From contig BRXU01000007.1 in the NCBI GenBank assembly GCA_030267565.1, positions 3,038,001 to 3,102,000 of the forward strand: DNA of 64,000 nucleotides, read 5' to 3'. Under the pieces are notes generated by a model. The model was not told where the DNA came from and did not search any database. It worked only from the letters and a program-made list of their open reading frames with translations. Source of the DNA: Pleodorina starrii. Lineage: Eukaryota > Chlorophyta > Chlorophyceae > Chlamydomonadales > Volvocaceae. This document shows, in pieces, positions 40,809 through 51,449 of the stretch (position 1 is its first letter; every line of letters starts with the position of its first letter). A program made the position numbers and the translations under genes.

Positions 40809-42980
40809 TCACCAGTGCTGCGCACCGAGCACGCGCGCCGCGAAGATCGCGACCACTGCCGCCAGAAGCGCCGGCCAGGCCGCGGCAGGCAGAGCGCTCG
40901 CAGAGCCGCCCTGTGGCGCGGCGACGACGACGGCGGCCGCCGCCGGCGGCGGCGCGCGTGCAGGGCCGCTGCCGCTGCCACCGCTGCTGCTGCTGCTGAC
41001 GACGACAACGGGCGTGTCGCCGCCGCCGCTGGAAGCCGGGCTGGAGGTCTTGATGGATACTGTCATCCCGCCGATGGTGTAGTTTGAGCTCGATGGACCG
41101 GCGGTGGTGGTGGTGATGGTGGTGGGGGAGCCTGCAGGCGCCGCCGCTGACGCGGCCGCCGACGACGCGCCGGCTTCAGTCGTCGCTGGGGCTGCGCTGC
41201 CGGTGCTGCTCTGGGCGCTGCCGCTGTCGCGGTCGGTGGCGTCCGGCTGCGGCTCAACGTTGGCGTTTGCTGCCTGCGTCGGCGCCGGCGTCGGTGCAGC
41301 AGCGGCAGCTGCAGCGCCTGCGGGCGTGGATGCGGGTGCAGGCGCAGGCTCGGCCGTTGCGGCGGCAGGGTCAGCTGCATCGGCAGCTGTATCGGCGGCA
41401 GCGGTCGGGCTAGCGCTACTGGCGCTTGGGACGGGCTGGGTGTCAACGGTGCCAGCAGGGGCGGGGTCAGCTGCGGTGGCAGGCGCGGCGGCGGCTCCGA
41501 TGGGGGTAGGGGTTGCGGCGTCGGTGGAGGCAGCCGGGGTGGGGGCGGCAGCGTCGGGGGTGGAGGTGGCGGGGGTAGCGACGGGGGTGGCGGCGGCGGG
41601 GGCGGTGTCGGCGGTGTCGGCGAGGTAGCCCTCGTCCTGGCGACCAAAGCTTTCGACGTCTGAGCGCATGAGCGGAAGGGACGAGGGGGATTTTTACGGA
41701 TAGGCGGATTTTGGGGGTTTTGAAGTTTTTGAGGGGATGGAGTTGGGGAGGGGAGGGTGGGATTAAGCGAAGGATGGCGGCTAACCCGGCCGAGCGGGGG
41801 TAGCGGTGCCAACGTGAGCGTCATCCGCGAACACGTCATCAGTGGATGGATACGCGTCAGCACAGATGCGGTGGGGTTATATGGCCATCACATGTGGCCA
41901 GTCACACCTACCGGGCTGCTGGCTGCTGGCGGCCGTTCCGATGACGCACTGCGGCGTGATGGCGTCTGAGGGACACGTCAGCAGCTGCGTGAGCAGACCG
42001 ATATCCAGCCCGGCGGCACTGACCAGCTGGGCGCCCAGAGAGATCCTGTGGGGGAGAGGGGCCCGGGTGCGGTCCGGGTGCGGGCAGTGGGGCGGGAGCA
42101 CCAGCAGCCGGCAGCACTCAGCGGCTACAACCCTGTAAATGGCGGAGGACACTGTCACACCGCCGGGCATCTTAGGCAGTGTACAGCTCCATCCTCCAAC
42201 ATCGCTGCGTTTCGCGTTTCTTTCCCACTGTCGCTCGAGCGGTGCCCCTTTCCTTTCGCCCCTCGGCGCCGTCGTGCGGTCGTCGTACTGCCGCCGTACT
42301 CACTGGCAAGCTTGGAAGAGCCCCTGGAGCGCCGCCTCGTCGGTGCCGCCAGCCAGCGACACCACATCCACGCCGGCCGCGTTGAGGCCCTTGAACAGCG
42401 CCCGACCGATCTCGCACAGGCAGACGCTGCAGGGCGGGGCTCTGCCCAGCGGTGCGGCAACTGCGGGATTGCGGGGGTGGGGGGCAAGGTGGCACAGGCG
42501 CGGGGGCAGCACGGCGCGGCGGGAAGCGGCGGGGAGGCAAGTGAAGGCGAGGAGCCAGCGAAACCTCTCTCTCAGGATTTACAGCAGGGTCTTGGAGGCT
42601 GGATCCCACGGAGGCGCGATGATGGGAGGGCAGAGGCGCAGTGCCCACTCGAGGGAAAAGGGAAGAAGACAGATTGGTCGTTTAACACAGCAAATATGAC
42701 CCGTGGGTCGCGGATTGCAAGGGCCAACCAAGTGGGTCGTTTTGAGGGGCGCTCGCGCGCCTTCGTCCGCGCGCCGCGCGCCCTTACCGCAGACGGTCTT
42801 GACCTGCGAGTAGTCAATGGACGCCAGTTGGCCGGCGGAGATGGGACACACCCGGAAGCCCTGCGCCGCGGCGCCTCGGGGCCCCGCCGCCAGCAGCAGC
42901 AGCGCCGCAGCCAGCAGCAGCATCGGCAGCTGCGTCGCCGCCCAGTGGCGCGGCGAGGGGCGCACGTGCAGCGGCCGCAT
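40809..42980 (-). CDS. Secreted, membrane- or GPI-anchored Ala/Pro/Thr-rich protein, 444 aa
   Basis: Exons 42788-42980, 42304-42460, 41912-42045, 40809-41659; phases close. Residues 1-40 are a signal peptide (basic start, then MLLLAAALLLLAAGP, Ala-x-Ala before Gln). Residues 41-160 form a Cys-containing domain (FRVCPISAGQLASIDYSQV, CSVCLCEIGRALFKGLNAAG, then LLTCPSDAITPQCVIG). About 190 residues rich in Ala/Pro/Thr/Ser follow, a likely O-glycosylated stalk, then a Ser/Gly-rich stretch and a C-terminal hydrophobic segment (AAWPALLAAVVAIFAARVL) close to the end, as in GPI-anchored or single-pass surface proteins. The globular domain is not one I recognise. Probably a cell-wall or plasma-membrane protein. 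The DNA palindrome GACCCGTGGGTC lies in its first intron. Confidence 0.66.
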
Positions 42981-43305
42981 GATGGCTCTGATGGTGACTT
43001 CTCCTCTGCGCTGCGCTGAATGCGTGTGTTGTGGTGGCGGTGTTGTGAGGTTTCTTAGGTTTGACGGGCAAGCCGCGCTGTGCAGCTGTGTTAAGAGAGG
43101 CAGCAGCTCAGAGAAGCTGCCGGGGAGACTGATGGATGGGTGATGGCGGCTGCAAAGAAGCTCGTGGCACGACCGGGCCTGAGAGCTGCGCTGGACCGGA
43201 ACCAGATGCTGCGCAAATCGTGTATAAACAGCCTGAGGACTTTGACAACCTTTGTTTTGGTTATAAACAATGAAAGAATAATGTGTCTCCGTTATCAATG
43301 ACGCA

Positions 43306-43671
43306 TTGAGGAGTTTCGCAGCGTTGGCTCTCTTGAGGGCAGTCAAATGGAGCTATGAAGGACTTGGACGGTCCATGACAGTCCGGCAGTTGGGTCGCGC
43401 CGCGGTGCGAGCCGCGGCGCGGCGCGGCTTGGCCGGCCGGAACATGGCGTCTTGGACGTGCCGCATTGCCGACATGTCCGCCACCGCCAAGCCAGAGCGA
43501 AGCCCTGGCTCTACCAAACTGACGCTACCGTACTTCTCTTCCTCTCATGCGACTGACAGGTGGATCCACGAATTCGACCAGCCAGGCCTGAAAACACTTG
43601 CCATCGAGGACAAAATGATCCTGATTCGTGAATGGCAAGTGCTGTTGGTGTTACTGGTTCTTTCGGATTAG
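43306..43671 (+). CDS. Hypothetical ORF with targeting-like N-terminus
   Basis: An uninterrupted frame of 121 codons (or 98 from the ATG at 43375) whose first half is Arg/Ala-rich without acidic residues (MTVRQLGRAAVRAAARRGLA), the style of a mitochondrial or plastid presequence. No domain follows and no donor site was pursued, so it may be a first exon, a relic or chance. It is divergent from the secreted-protein gene, starting 325 bp away. Confidence 0.25.
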   Translation: MRSFAALALLRAVKWSYEGLGRSMTVRQLGRAAVRAAARRGLAGRNMASWTCRIADMSATAKPERSPGSTKLTLPYFSSSHATDRWIHEFDQPGLKTLAIEDKMILIREWQVLLVLLVLSD

Positions 43672-44079
43672 AGACCCTTCGGTCCCCACATTGGTGTTAC
43701 GAATGTGAGCGCGGCAATGGCCCTGTAGTCCTACCCGCGTGCGGTGCAACCTGCGTTGGCTCTGCGTGAGCTGCTGAGATCCGAGGTGGTCCCGTACAAG
43801 TACGGAAACGCCGCAACCAGGATGCGGTAACTACCCAGCGAGCCCCGAATGACCCCTGGGGCACCGAATCGTGCATGACGCGATGCGGAGCAGAGAATAT
43901 GTTCAGGGAGGGGGTGGGCTGGCATTGACAGTCGCGTCCACTGACCCGGCGACGACGAGCGGCCCTCTCAGCGGAGGGCTGCTTTCGTACGGCAGGCGGT
44001 TGGCTGCTCTGGACGGCCGTTGGGCAAGCACCGAGCAGCATATATGAGCGCACTATGTAGCTGTTATCCAGCTCGTCTG
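43672..44079. other. Intergenic, no gene seen
   Basis: Moderately GC-rich spacer before transposon copy 2. No recognised exon or repeat. Confidence 0.4.
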
Positions 44080-45357
44080 TAATGCTGGATTTACATGACA
44101 CGTTACGTTATCACTTTACAGGAAACGTGGTCAGTTCGCATGGGGTAACGGGTCCGCTACACGTTACGTGGCCAAAAAGTCTAACGTGGCCCCAGGGGGG
44201 GGGGTGCAATTGACCAAACGTTGACCCCTCGCCCCGTTACAGCCAGTACAACCTCATTTTAGCATAGTTTTGATTTCCTTCAAGACCAATCCTTCAGTTA
44301 TATCATATACTTGGTATAACAAGCGCTCGGCGATCTCCATCGCGTTCCCACTGCGAACTTCTCGTCAAACTTAATACATGACGAAGGGCAACTCCGCACA
44401 AGCTGCTCCTGTGCACTATGCTCAAGCCAGGCATGTGTCCGGAATCAAGGCTCCCACGTGTCATGCTGAGTATCGCGTTCGGGGAAGCATTCGCTGGGGC
44501 CTTGGCCTGGCGGCCATCACTACACTGTATCACCGAATTGACTTTCAAATCTGCAACATAGCGCGCGAGCTCGAAGAGTGCTATATCACGCACGGCCTTG
44601 ATCTCCTCTGTTTGTCCCGTGCTACGCGTAATTGCTCAGAGAATTGCGTGGTCATGTCCAGTTCTTATGAATAGCTGCCTAAGTGACCAAAGCTGCTGGG
44701 GCACATATAACGAACCGATACAAGGCCAAGCAGTTATGTGAATACCTTTTATGTGCGCGGGAACAGCGCTGGAGCATGCGTGCCGTACTATTTTCCGAAA
44801 TAGTACGACCTACAAGCGCACCGGTCCTTCACCACGGTCGGCACTCCCGAATGAGTTTCTCTGCCGGCTAGTTCTGCATAAAGTCAACATGGATCTTGAC
44901 AAGGCGCTGCTGCTTCTCGACAAGACGCAGTGGTCGGTCAGGCCGAGCTTCCGAGAGCCATGCCGACGCCGCCTGACGCCGCGCAGGGCCGGCCGCGGTC
45001 GCAGCCGCTCGCCGACGCCGCACAACTTTAGTACAATCAATATGCAAACAATGAGCGCGATGAAACCGCCATCGAGGGCTTGGCGTACTCTGAGAACGAG
45101 CTCTCGCGCGATGAGGCCGACCTCAGCGCGTCGGGTTCCCTTATGGGCAACGACGCTCGCAGGCTTCGTCCTAAGGGTTTAACATCGTGCTGGAGTGATA
45201 TGACATGGGCGCTTTGACGTTACCGCCTCAAAACATAGTGTGTACGGACCTCGCGCCAACAGACATAACGTCCCCATAACAGCCCATGTAAATTGGGATC
45301 CGTTTGGGCCTGCCACTTTACATGTAAACGTGAGGTAACGTAACGTGTCATGTAAAT
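44080..45357. mobile_element. Non-autonomous TIR transposon, copy 2 (longer copy)
   Basis: Same element as 2227-3325, in the same orientation and nearly identical outside the extra segment at 44403-44640. Terminal inverted repeats: ATTTACATGACACGTTACG at the left, its reverse complement at 45321-45357. This copy keeps a frame at 44378-44674 that is broken in copy 1, but the peptide matches no transposase I know. The high identity of the two copies suggests recent activity, driven in trans by a source outside the window. Confidence 0.82.
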
Positions 45358-45935
45358 GAGCAGCAGCGAGCGAGCCGTTGGACTTCCGGCGCCTACCATA
45401 CCTGCCAGATGGCCGCTACCCAGTACCCAGCCATCCCTGGCGCTGCGAGGGCCGGACAAGAGTTGGGTCCGTTAGGGGGCTACCCAACTACCGATATCGG
45501 TATGCCCCAAGCCCCCAACCATTTGGCTGCGGGTCGTCGTCTTTCTTGCACCAAACACGGATGGATGGCCGCCTGGGTGACACTCGATGGGCTCCGATGG
45601 GCTGGCGGGGCTCGCGGGCTGTACGACATCACCGATCGTAACGCCGCCGTGCCGCGCAGCGGCGGCGGCTGCAGCCTAAAAATATTCATGGCCAATGCCA
45701 AGGGGTTGTTATTCAGTTGCGCACCCCCTCCCCGCCTCCCACGGAACGCGCTCCTCGACCGCCAGCCACGTGCCCATCACTCGCCACTCGGGGCGTGTCC
45801 CGGGAGCTCCCCCTGTCCGGCAGCTCTCCTCAACCCGGCCCCGACTCTTGTGTACGACTTGTGTGTGTTTGACCAGCACGCGCCGTAAGACCTCTGGGGC
45901 GGAAGCCCTGCCGCGCTGCCAGGCAAGAGAGGAGG
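45358..45935. other. Intergenic, no gene recognised
   Basis: Spacer between the transposon and the lumenal-protein gene. A plus-strand frame at 45409-45888 exists but has no recognisable domain, and the right part should be 3' UTR of the minus-strand gene. Confidence 0.4.
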
Positions 45936-47457
45936 TCACTCTTGTGATTCTGGCGCCACAGGCGGCGCCGGGGGCGCTCCGAAGCCGGGGAGGAAGGTCG
46001 ACACGAAGGCGTCCACGGTGCTGATGTCCCAGGTCTCCTGCGGGGGCAGAACGCAGAACCGCACCGACTGAGGAAAGACCGCACCGACTTAGGAAAGACC
46101 GCACTGACTTAGGAAAGACCGCACCGACTTGCCACATTTACAGTGATCCCAACATACGGTATCGGCGAGCGCTCACCGCACCTGATCCTCGGCATGTTTG
46201 CGCGCACTACAAGACATTAGTAACGCACTTGGGCAGCGACAGGGGCAAATACACAGGGGCTGAGGGGCACGAGCCGTTGGCCCCATCCTCAACGCCCCGG
46301 TGATCACGAATCGAGCGCGCGGTACGGTAATCGCATCGCGCCTGCCCAACCCTACGAAGCTACGATGGGCCATGTCGGCTCGCCTGCCGTACCTCGTGTC
46401 GTACGACTTTGCCGTCGTCCGAAATGGTGTATACCGTGGTACCGGTGTACGGCTTTATCTTGAGGCCGCCGAGTTTCAGGGAGCCCCCCAGCCGCCAGCG
46501 CAGTACGACAGTGTCGGGCGCCGTCGTACGGATGGAGATGAGGTCGGCGCGGGAGGTCGTGGGGTCGAAGAGCGTCTGCAGCGCCCGAACGTACGGCTCG
46601 ACGCCTGCGGCGGAGTGCCGGGTAGTACGGCATGTGTACGGAATGCTGTGTGGCAATGAAGCGGGGTAGGGTTTGACGTGTTGCCTGCTGGCGTTCCGGC
46701 GGTTTGCGTCGGCCGCTGCTGCCATTGGCTGGAGGTGCACTGAAACGCAGCGCCCGGGGGGTGGCCCCAGGTTTATGGGATTAAGGAAAGGAACGGTATC
46801 CCCTAGGGCATCCCCTAGGGAGTGCCTGTGGGAGGTCTGTGGCGTGCACCAGCAACACAGCAGCAGTCCGCCGCAAGCAGAGCGCAGGAGGTTCCCAAAA
46901 AGCGCAGCGCCGCGGCAGAACTCTCCGACGGCTGTGGCCCGCGCACGACGGGCCTCGAAACCCCCGACCGGGGGACACACCATAGGGTGCACGGCCGCAC
47001 CCCACGCACCCACGACTTCGACAGTGGGGTCCTTGAAGGTGCAGTTCGCCGCGAAGAGCTCCCGCGACAGATCGCCGGTGACGTAGTACTGCCGTTCCAC
47101 GAAGTCGCGGCGGATGGCCTCGAGCGCCTGTGCTGCTGGTGAGGCGCCTGCTGCTGTTGCTGCTGCTGCTGAAGTCTCCAGCTCGGCCGCGGAGCTTGAC
47201 GGGAAGAGGCCAGGGATTGCGGCGGAAGCTATGAGCGCGAGCTGCTGGCGCCGCGTGACATCTTGCCGATGGGCGTTGCTGCGGTTGGTGCTGCTACGAG
47301 GGTCATCAGCGCCCGCTCGGAGGGCTTGAGGCGGTTGCAAAGACTCTGTGGACAGGCTGGGATTAAGGGTGACTTTTGTCGGTTGGCAGGCTCGGCGGCC
47401 TGTTTGTCGCCATGGCCTGGCCGGGCTGCAAGTATGATAAGCCGGTTGAGCTAGCAT
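45936..47457 (-). CDS. SnoaL/NTF2-like protein with twin-arginine lumenal signal, 253 aa
   Basis: Exons 47010-47457, 46393-46604, 45936-46037; phases close. The N-terminus is Arg/Ser/Pro-rich as a plastid transit peptide, then TRRQQLALIASAAIPGL (twin Arg plus hydrophobic core, ending SSSAA), a thylakoid-lumen Tat signal. The mature part has the NTF2-like/DUF2358-type pattern: LEAIRRDFVERQYYVTGDLS, CTFKDPTVEVVG, YVRALQTLFDP, VLRWRLGGSLKLGGLKIKPY and TTVYTISDDGKVVRHEETWD. Related plant proteins are plastid proteins of unclear function. An in-frame ATG at 47535 would add 26 residues; 47457 is preferred because an AT-rich stretch lies just upstream. An intron carries the 20-bp tandem repeat at 46061-46130. 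Confidence 0.76.
46061..46130 (+). repeat. 20-bp tandem repeat, 3.5 copies
   Basis: Units of the type GCACCGACTTAGGAAAGACC with one or two substitutions, in the intron between the exons at 46393-46604 and 45936-46037, close to the acceptor of the last exon. Confidence 0.95.
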
Positions 47458-47535
47458 TCGGACGTGTCTGGCATAAAATGTTAATTCACTATGAAACATA
47501 AAGCTACTTTTGCCACATGTTGAAGGGGCTTGCAC

Positions 47536-48317
47536 CTTGCTTGCACTGGGATGAAGAACTCATACGTACGGCATCAGTAAGCTATCCTGCGTCTCCTGCG
47601 TCTCCTGCACCAGCGGTGTGCCACATTTTAGATCATAAAATAAAAGGATTTGAGAATTAAAGAGAACACATTTGTGATGAAATGCTGCGAACCGCGGGTC
47701 CGGCGTGGAATTCGCAGACTCTATAGGTGTCGAACCTGTTGCAGCTTTGCGTCGCATTCTCACAGGTGCATTGTAAAATCAGGAAGCCATAGCAGGTGCT
47801 GGAAGTGACAAACCATCCGGTGGTACCGACGTGGCGCAAGAAGGCGATGGCGCGAGGGGGCGACCGATCGCGTGTGCAAGCTGTGCGCGATGGCGTTGCG
47901 TTGCGCTGCGTTAAATAACGGGCTGCATGCCAAGATATGCATGGCCCCTTGTAAGTGCTCGCTTCCTACGGACGAATCCTTTAGTAATTGAGTTGGTGGA
48001 ACTATTTATGTCACCCGGCTAGCCGGGTTACAACCCAGTGTGTGCGATAATCGCACGGTGCTTTTGAACCGGTTTGGCGCATTTTGACCCCTCAACCGCA
48101 GCCTGGCTTGGCTGCATTGCGCTTTCGTAGTCAGGATTTGAGGTTACCATTGCAGCGTACAGTTTTTCACACTCTAAATGCGGTTACCGACTTCGCAGCG
48201 TCGCAAACGGCTCCATCTGCTTCCCGGAGGCACGCCTATCCCTTCCTATCCTTATCCAACTAATTGACAACTTCCTTCCTTCACATCACTTGCGTGTAGT
48301 ATGCTTCGTTGGTAGCA
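47536..48317. other. Intergenic, lower GC, no gene seen
   Basis: Visibly less GC-rich than the gene-rich left side. It should contain the promoter of the lumenal-protein gene near its left edge. No recognised coding sequence. Confidence 0.4.
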
Positions 48318-48387
48318 AATAGCACAAACCTACGTTCCCGGTCCGTTCAGCACGCCGAACGCACCGGGAACGTCGGTTTGTGCTATT
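48318..48387. repeat. 31-bp hairpin, 8-nt loop
   Basis: Arms 48318-48348 and 48357-48387 are reverse complements at about 29 of 31 positions; the loop is AGCACGCC. It lies in non-coding DNA 300-400 bp before the LINE relic. Confidence 0.85.
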
Positions 48388-48635
48388 CGACATCAACGGA
48401 ATATACTACAGAACTACACCGCCACATTGCGCCCACATGGCAACCGGTGGCGGCGTCCCAAGACGTGCTCCCTCCGCCCTGTCTTTCGTAAGCCCCGTAA
48501 GTCCACGTCAGAAAGATTCGCACACGACCGCACGACGCCATTTCCCCGGTTGGTTGTGGTCCCCGGCCACGTTGGGAGAACGAGCAAAAGGGGATTGGGT
48601 CGCGCCTCACGGTTGATGGGGGTAATTGAAACAGC

Positions 48636-48690
48636 CCGGGACGAGGGAACGCAACGCAGTTCCCGGGACGAGGGAACGCAACGCAGTTGG
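48636..48690 (+). repeat. Short tandem duplication, 26-27 bp x 2
   Basis: Two adjacent units reading CCCGGGACGAGGGAACGCAA and CGCAGTT, identical apart from the junction. Confidence 0.9.
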
Positions 48691-48699
48691 GGGTGCTGA

Positions 48700-49165
48700 C
48701 GCCCGGAAGCTCCCATGTCCGGTAGGGCCTCCCGACCAGCAGCGGCGTGTGGATGCACGCGGGAGTCACCCAGTCGGCAATGGTCAGGCGTATTCCCTCG
48801 ATGCCATCACTTCTGGGCCTGTCCGGCGGCAGCAGGCGGTGGCCGATAGACCAGCTGACGCCGTCAATCGGATCGCCGGTGTCGCGCGGGAAGCTTTGGC
48901 TCGTCCAAGCCCCGGAACCAGTACAGCAGTGTGAGTGGGACGTTGTGGCGCCTGCTGTGGTTTCGGCCATGGAGCATCGGCGGCGGTTTATGGGTGCAGC
49001 CAAGGAGGCCGACTCGGTCACGGGTGCGTGGCCCCAGCCTCACGGATGGTGCCATTAATCAATCGGGTGGTTGCTGACGTTTGGGGTCGCCTTGGGGGGT
49101 TTCGGAGCCCTCCCTGGGAGCGCCGCGAACAGTATTCGGTGGGACTCGGTGGGGTCGTGTCACCT
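48700..49165 (+). pseudogene. Frameshifted LINE 3'-end relic
   Basis: Three frames together resemble the C-terminal tail of the LINE at 1-720: RRQQAVADRPADAVNRIAG aligns with AQAVVQQIAAHVPG; VQQCEWDVVAPAVVSAMEH with VQQCVWDVICLAALTAMER; VWGRLGGFRSPPWERR with FWQRVRGFAELDVPRRGW. The frame changes twice, so it cannot encode the original protein. It is an old insertion, 5' truncated. Confidence 0.62.
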
Positions 49166-51449
49166 CTTCTTGTCAGCCCTTCTTGCGGATCGTATCAGAC
49201 AAGTCGGTGTGCCCGCGGCCACAACGGGCACACATGGACGATTGGCTTCGCTCTGATCCGGATCCCGTTTCTTTGGTTGGGGTACGGTATCCAGGGCACA
49301 GGCCGCATCCGGTTGCAGCCCAGGAACTGCTGTCAGGTCTGTTGGTGCCCCTTCTTGTGGGGGGCCGGGGCCCGTCGCCCATTCGGGAGCCCTGTGGCAA
49401 AACCTCCTTGGTCACGGGTTTCTGAACATTCCCCCCAGGCTCGCTCGTTCCTGTCTGGGTGACTTGTGCTGTCTGGTCCGGGTGTGCGTCTCGGCTGCCC
49501 TGGTCGCATCCGGTGCAGTGCACGGCAAGCTGGCCTGTTGGCTCTACTAGTTGTGAGTCTGGAGCTCACGGTAACAACTATACACACATGCTTCAAAGGC
49601 TTCGCCGCCTCCTTCACCGCTTCGCCAGTGTTTGCTTTAAAAGGAGTCCAGCGTGAAGCGGCTTGCTGCAGGGGCGCTGCAATAAGTCGAAACAGCAGGA
49701 CGCCAGGGAGCCGCCGACCGCGGCGGTTGGTGGCGCCGAGTTCTGTTCTCCTTAGAGGCTTGAGCGTCTTAGGGTTTGGCGAGAGTAGGCGACCCAGCGC
49801 CTGACATTGTCGTTATGTACACCATACGAGCTGCCGTTTACCGCTGTTGCTGCTGTTTACGCTAATTGCGCTTGGGGGCAGCGTGGGCCCCAGCTAAGGG
49901 GCTCGAGGGCGGTTATCAGCTGGCGCGGTTTGCCCGTGAACAGCCGTTCGTCGGTTGTTGCACGAAGGTTCAGTCGGCGGTGGTTGGAAAGGTTGGCAAA
50001 TGCGCCCGTCAGAGGCTCCTTGTGAGATGATCACAGAGATTAGCGCTGTGGACACACCCCGAGCTACTCCAGGCTACTCCGAGCTGAGCTAGCCAGGGAG
50101 GCCAGGGCTAGCCCTTATCTAGCTGACAAGCTAGGTTTCCGGACGACGCTGATATGAAAAGCCGTAATGCGTACGCACGTGGACATCATTAATAAGAATA
50201 ATTTGACTGAGAGCGGCCTGAGGCAGGTTCGTTATACTGCTGGTAGAGCTAAGTGCTCGCCCGACGCGGCAAGATATGTATTGGGCCTTTTTGCTACAAA
50301 CCAGACTCTACTTGACTCCGAGCTTCGTTGTATGCATGCACCCTATCCGTCCATCTCGCGTGGAAGATGCCTCAGTGACATTACAAAAAGTGCACTGCAA
50401 ATTATCTACCAATTATTTAACACCATCACATAATTATTTGTGGTATACCAGGTTGATTTCAGGTTGGTCCTCGATAGTCCTGGTCTTTAATGTAGAAGCC
50501 CAAGCTTTTTGTCGCTTAACAGGTGCCCCGGGCAGCATGAGTCATGCTCTCTTGCTGATGCACACACTCTGTTTTTGCTAACGGTAAACACTTCAAAATG
50601 CTGCTATATAATGCCTGGAGGGAGTGCTCTGGGATGAACTGGCTGTCAGCCGTAAAGCCTTTTACGAACGTCATTACTTGAGCCCACAACGACGTGAGCA
50701 TCACCAGGTGCAGGCAATAGATGTTTTGGTTCCATTCCGTAGAGGAAGAGACCTGCTTTCTGACGTAGGTGAAGATGGGATTCGCCACCTTCGCTAACCG
50801 TCGTTGGAGTGGGAGATGCTGCGCTGTAATTCTCCGCCTGTGTACAGCTTATCTCTACTACAAAACGTGCACACTATTGTCTCAAAGCTCCTACACAGTG
50901 CCAAAGGCCAGCGTAGCGGCACGTCCCCGGGGTCGCTGGAGGCCAACTCTGCTGGCTAGAGCGCCATAATGCAACAGAAAATAACCAGTTACCATGGCTT
51001 ATTCTTTCACACTTGTTGTTGAGGTTAAATGGGATTACATATGTACTATATCCTCCCCGATTCGATATTCAGTATCGCGCTCGCCGTACTATGGCCATAT
51101 CACCGCGGGCTTAAAAGCCGGCGCCTAACGTGAACTTGCCAGACGCTTACACATACTGAACGAGCAGCTGAGTCCCACTTTGTTCACTGAGCGGTTCGTG
51201 GGCACCTGGCGGTTGAGGACGAGGGACGAACATAGTTTCCTCTGCGCGGCGTGGCCGTCCTGAGCTCATTTGCCCCCATCGCCACATTATCACGCTGCTT
51301 CTGCTAATTTAAAGAAATATAACCAAAGACACAGCACACCATCCTATTTACTTTGGGCACAATCCCTGAAGTCTAGTGCAATAATAGTCCTCGCGCAAGG
51401 CACCGCTGGTCACCACGTCTTTGCACAGGAGCTTCCTGTTGCAGTAAAC
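49166..51449. other. Intergenic, no gene assigned
   Basis: 2.3 kb of moderate-to-low GC DNA. The minus strand at 49173-49523 contains a CARCGRGH zinc-knuckle-like string, and the minus strand at 50516-50788 has a 90-codon frame with balanced amino-acid use; neither could be tied to a gene. The right end must carry the F-box gene promoter. Confidence 0.4.

Noticed and set aside
49173..49523. Gag-like zinc knuckle (CARCGRGH) on the minus strand
   Set aside because: Lacks the last Cys of a CCHC box and no flanking gag or protease motif is present.
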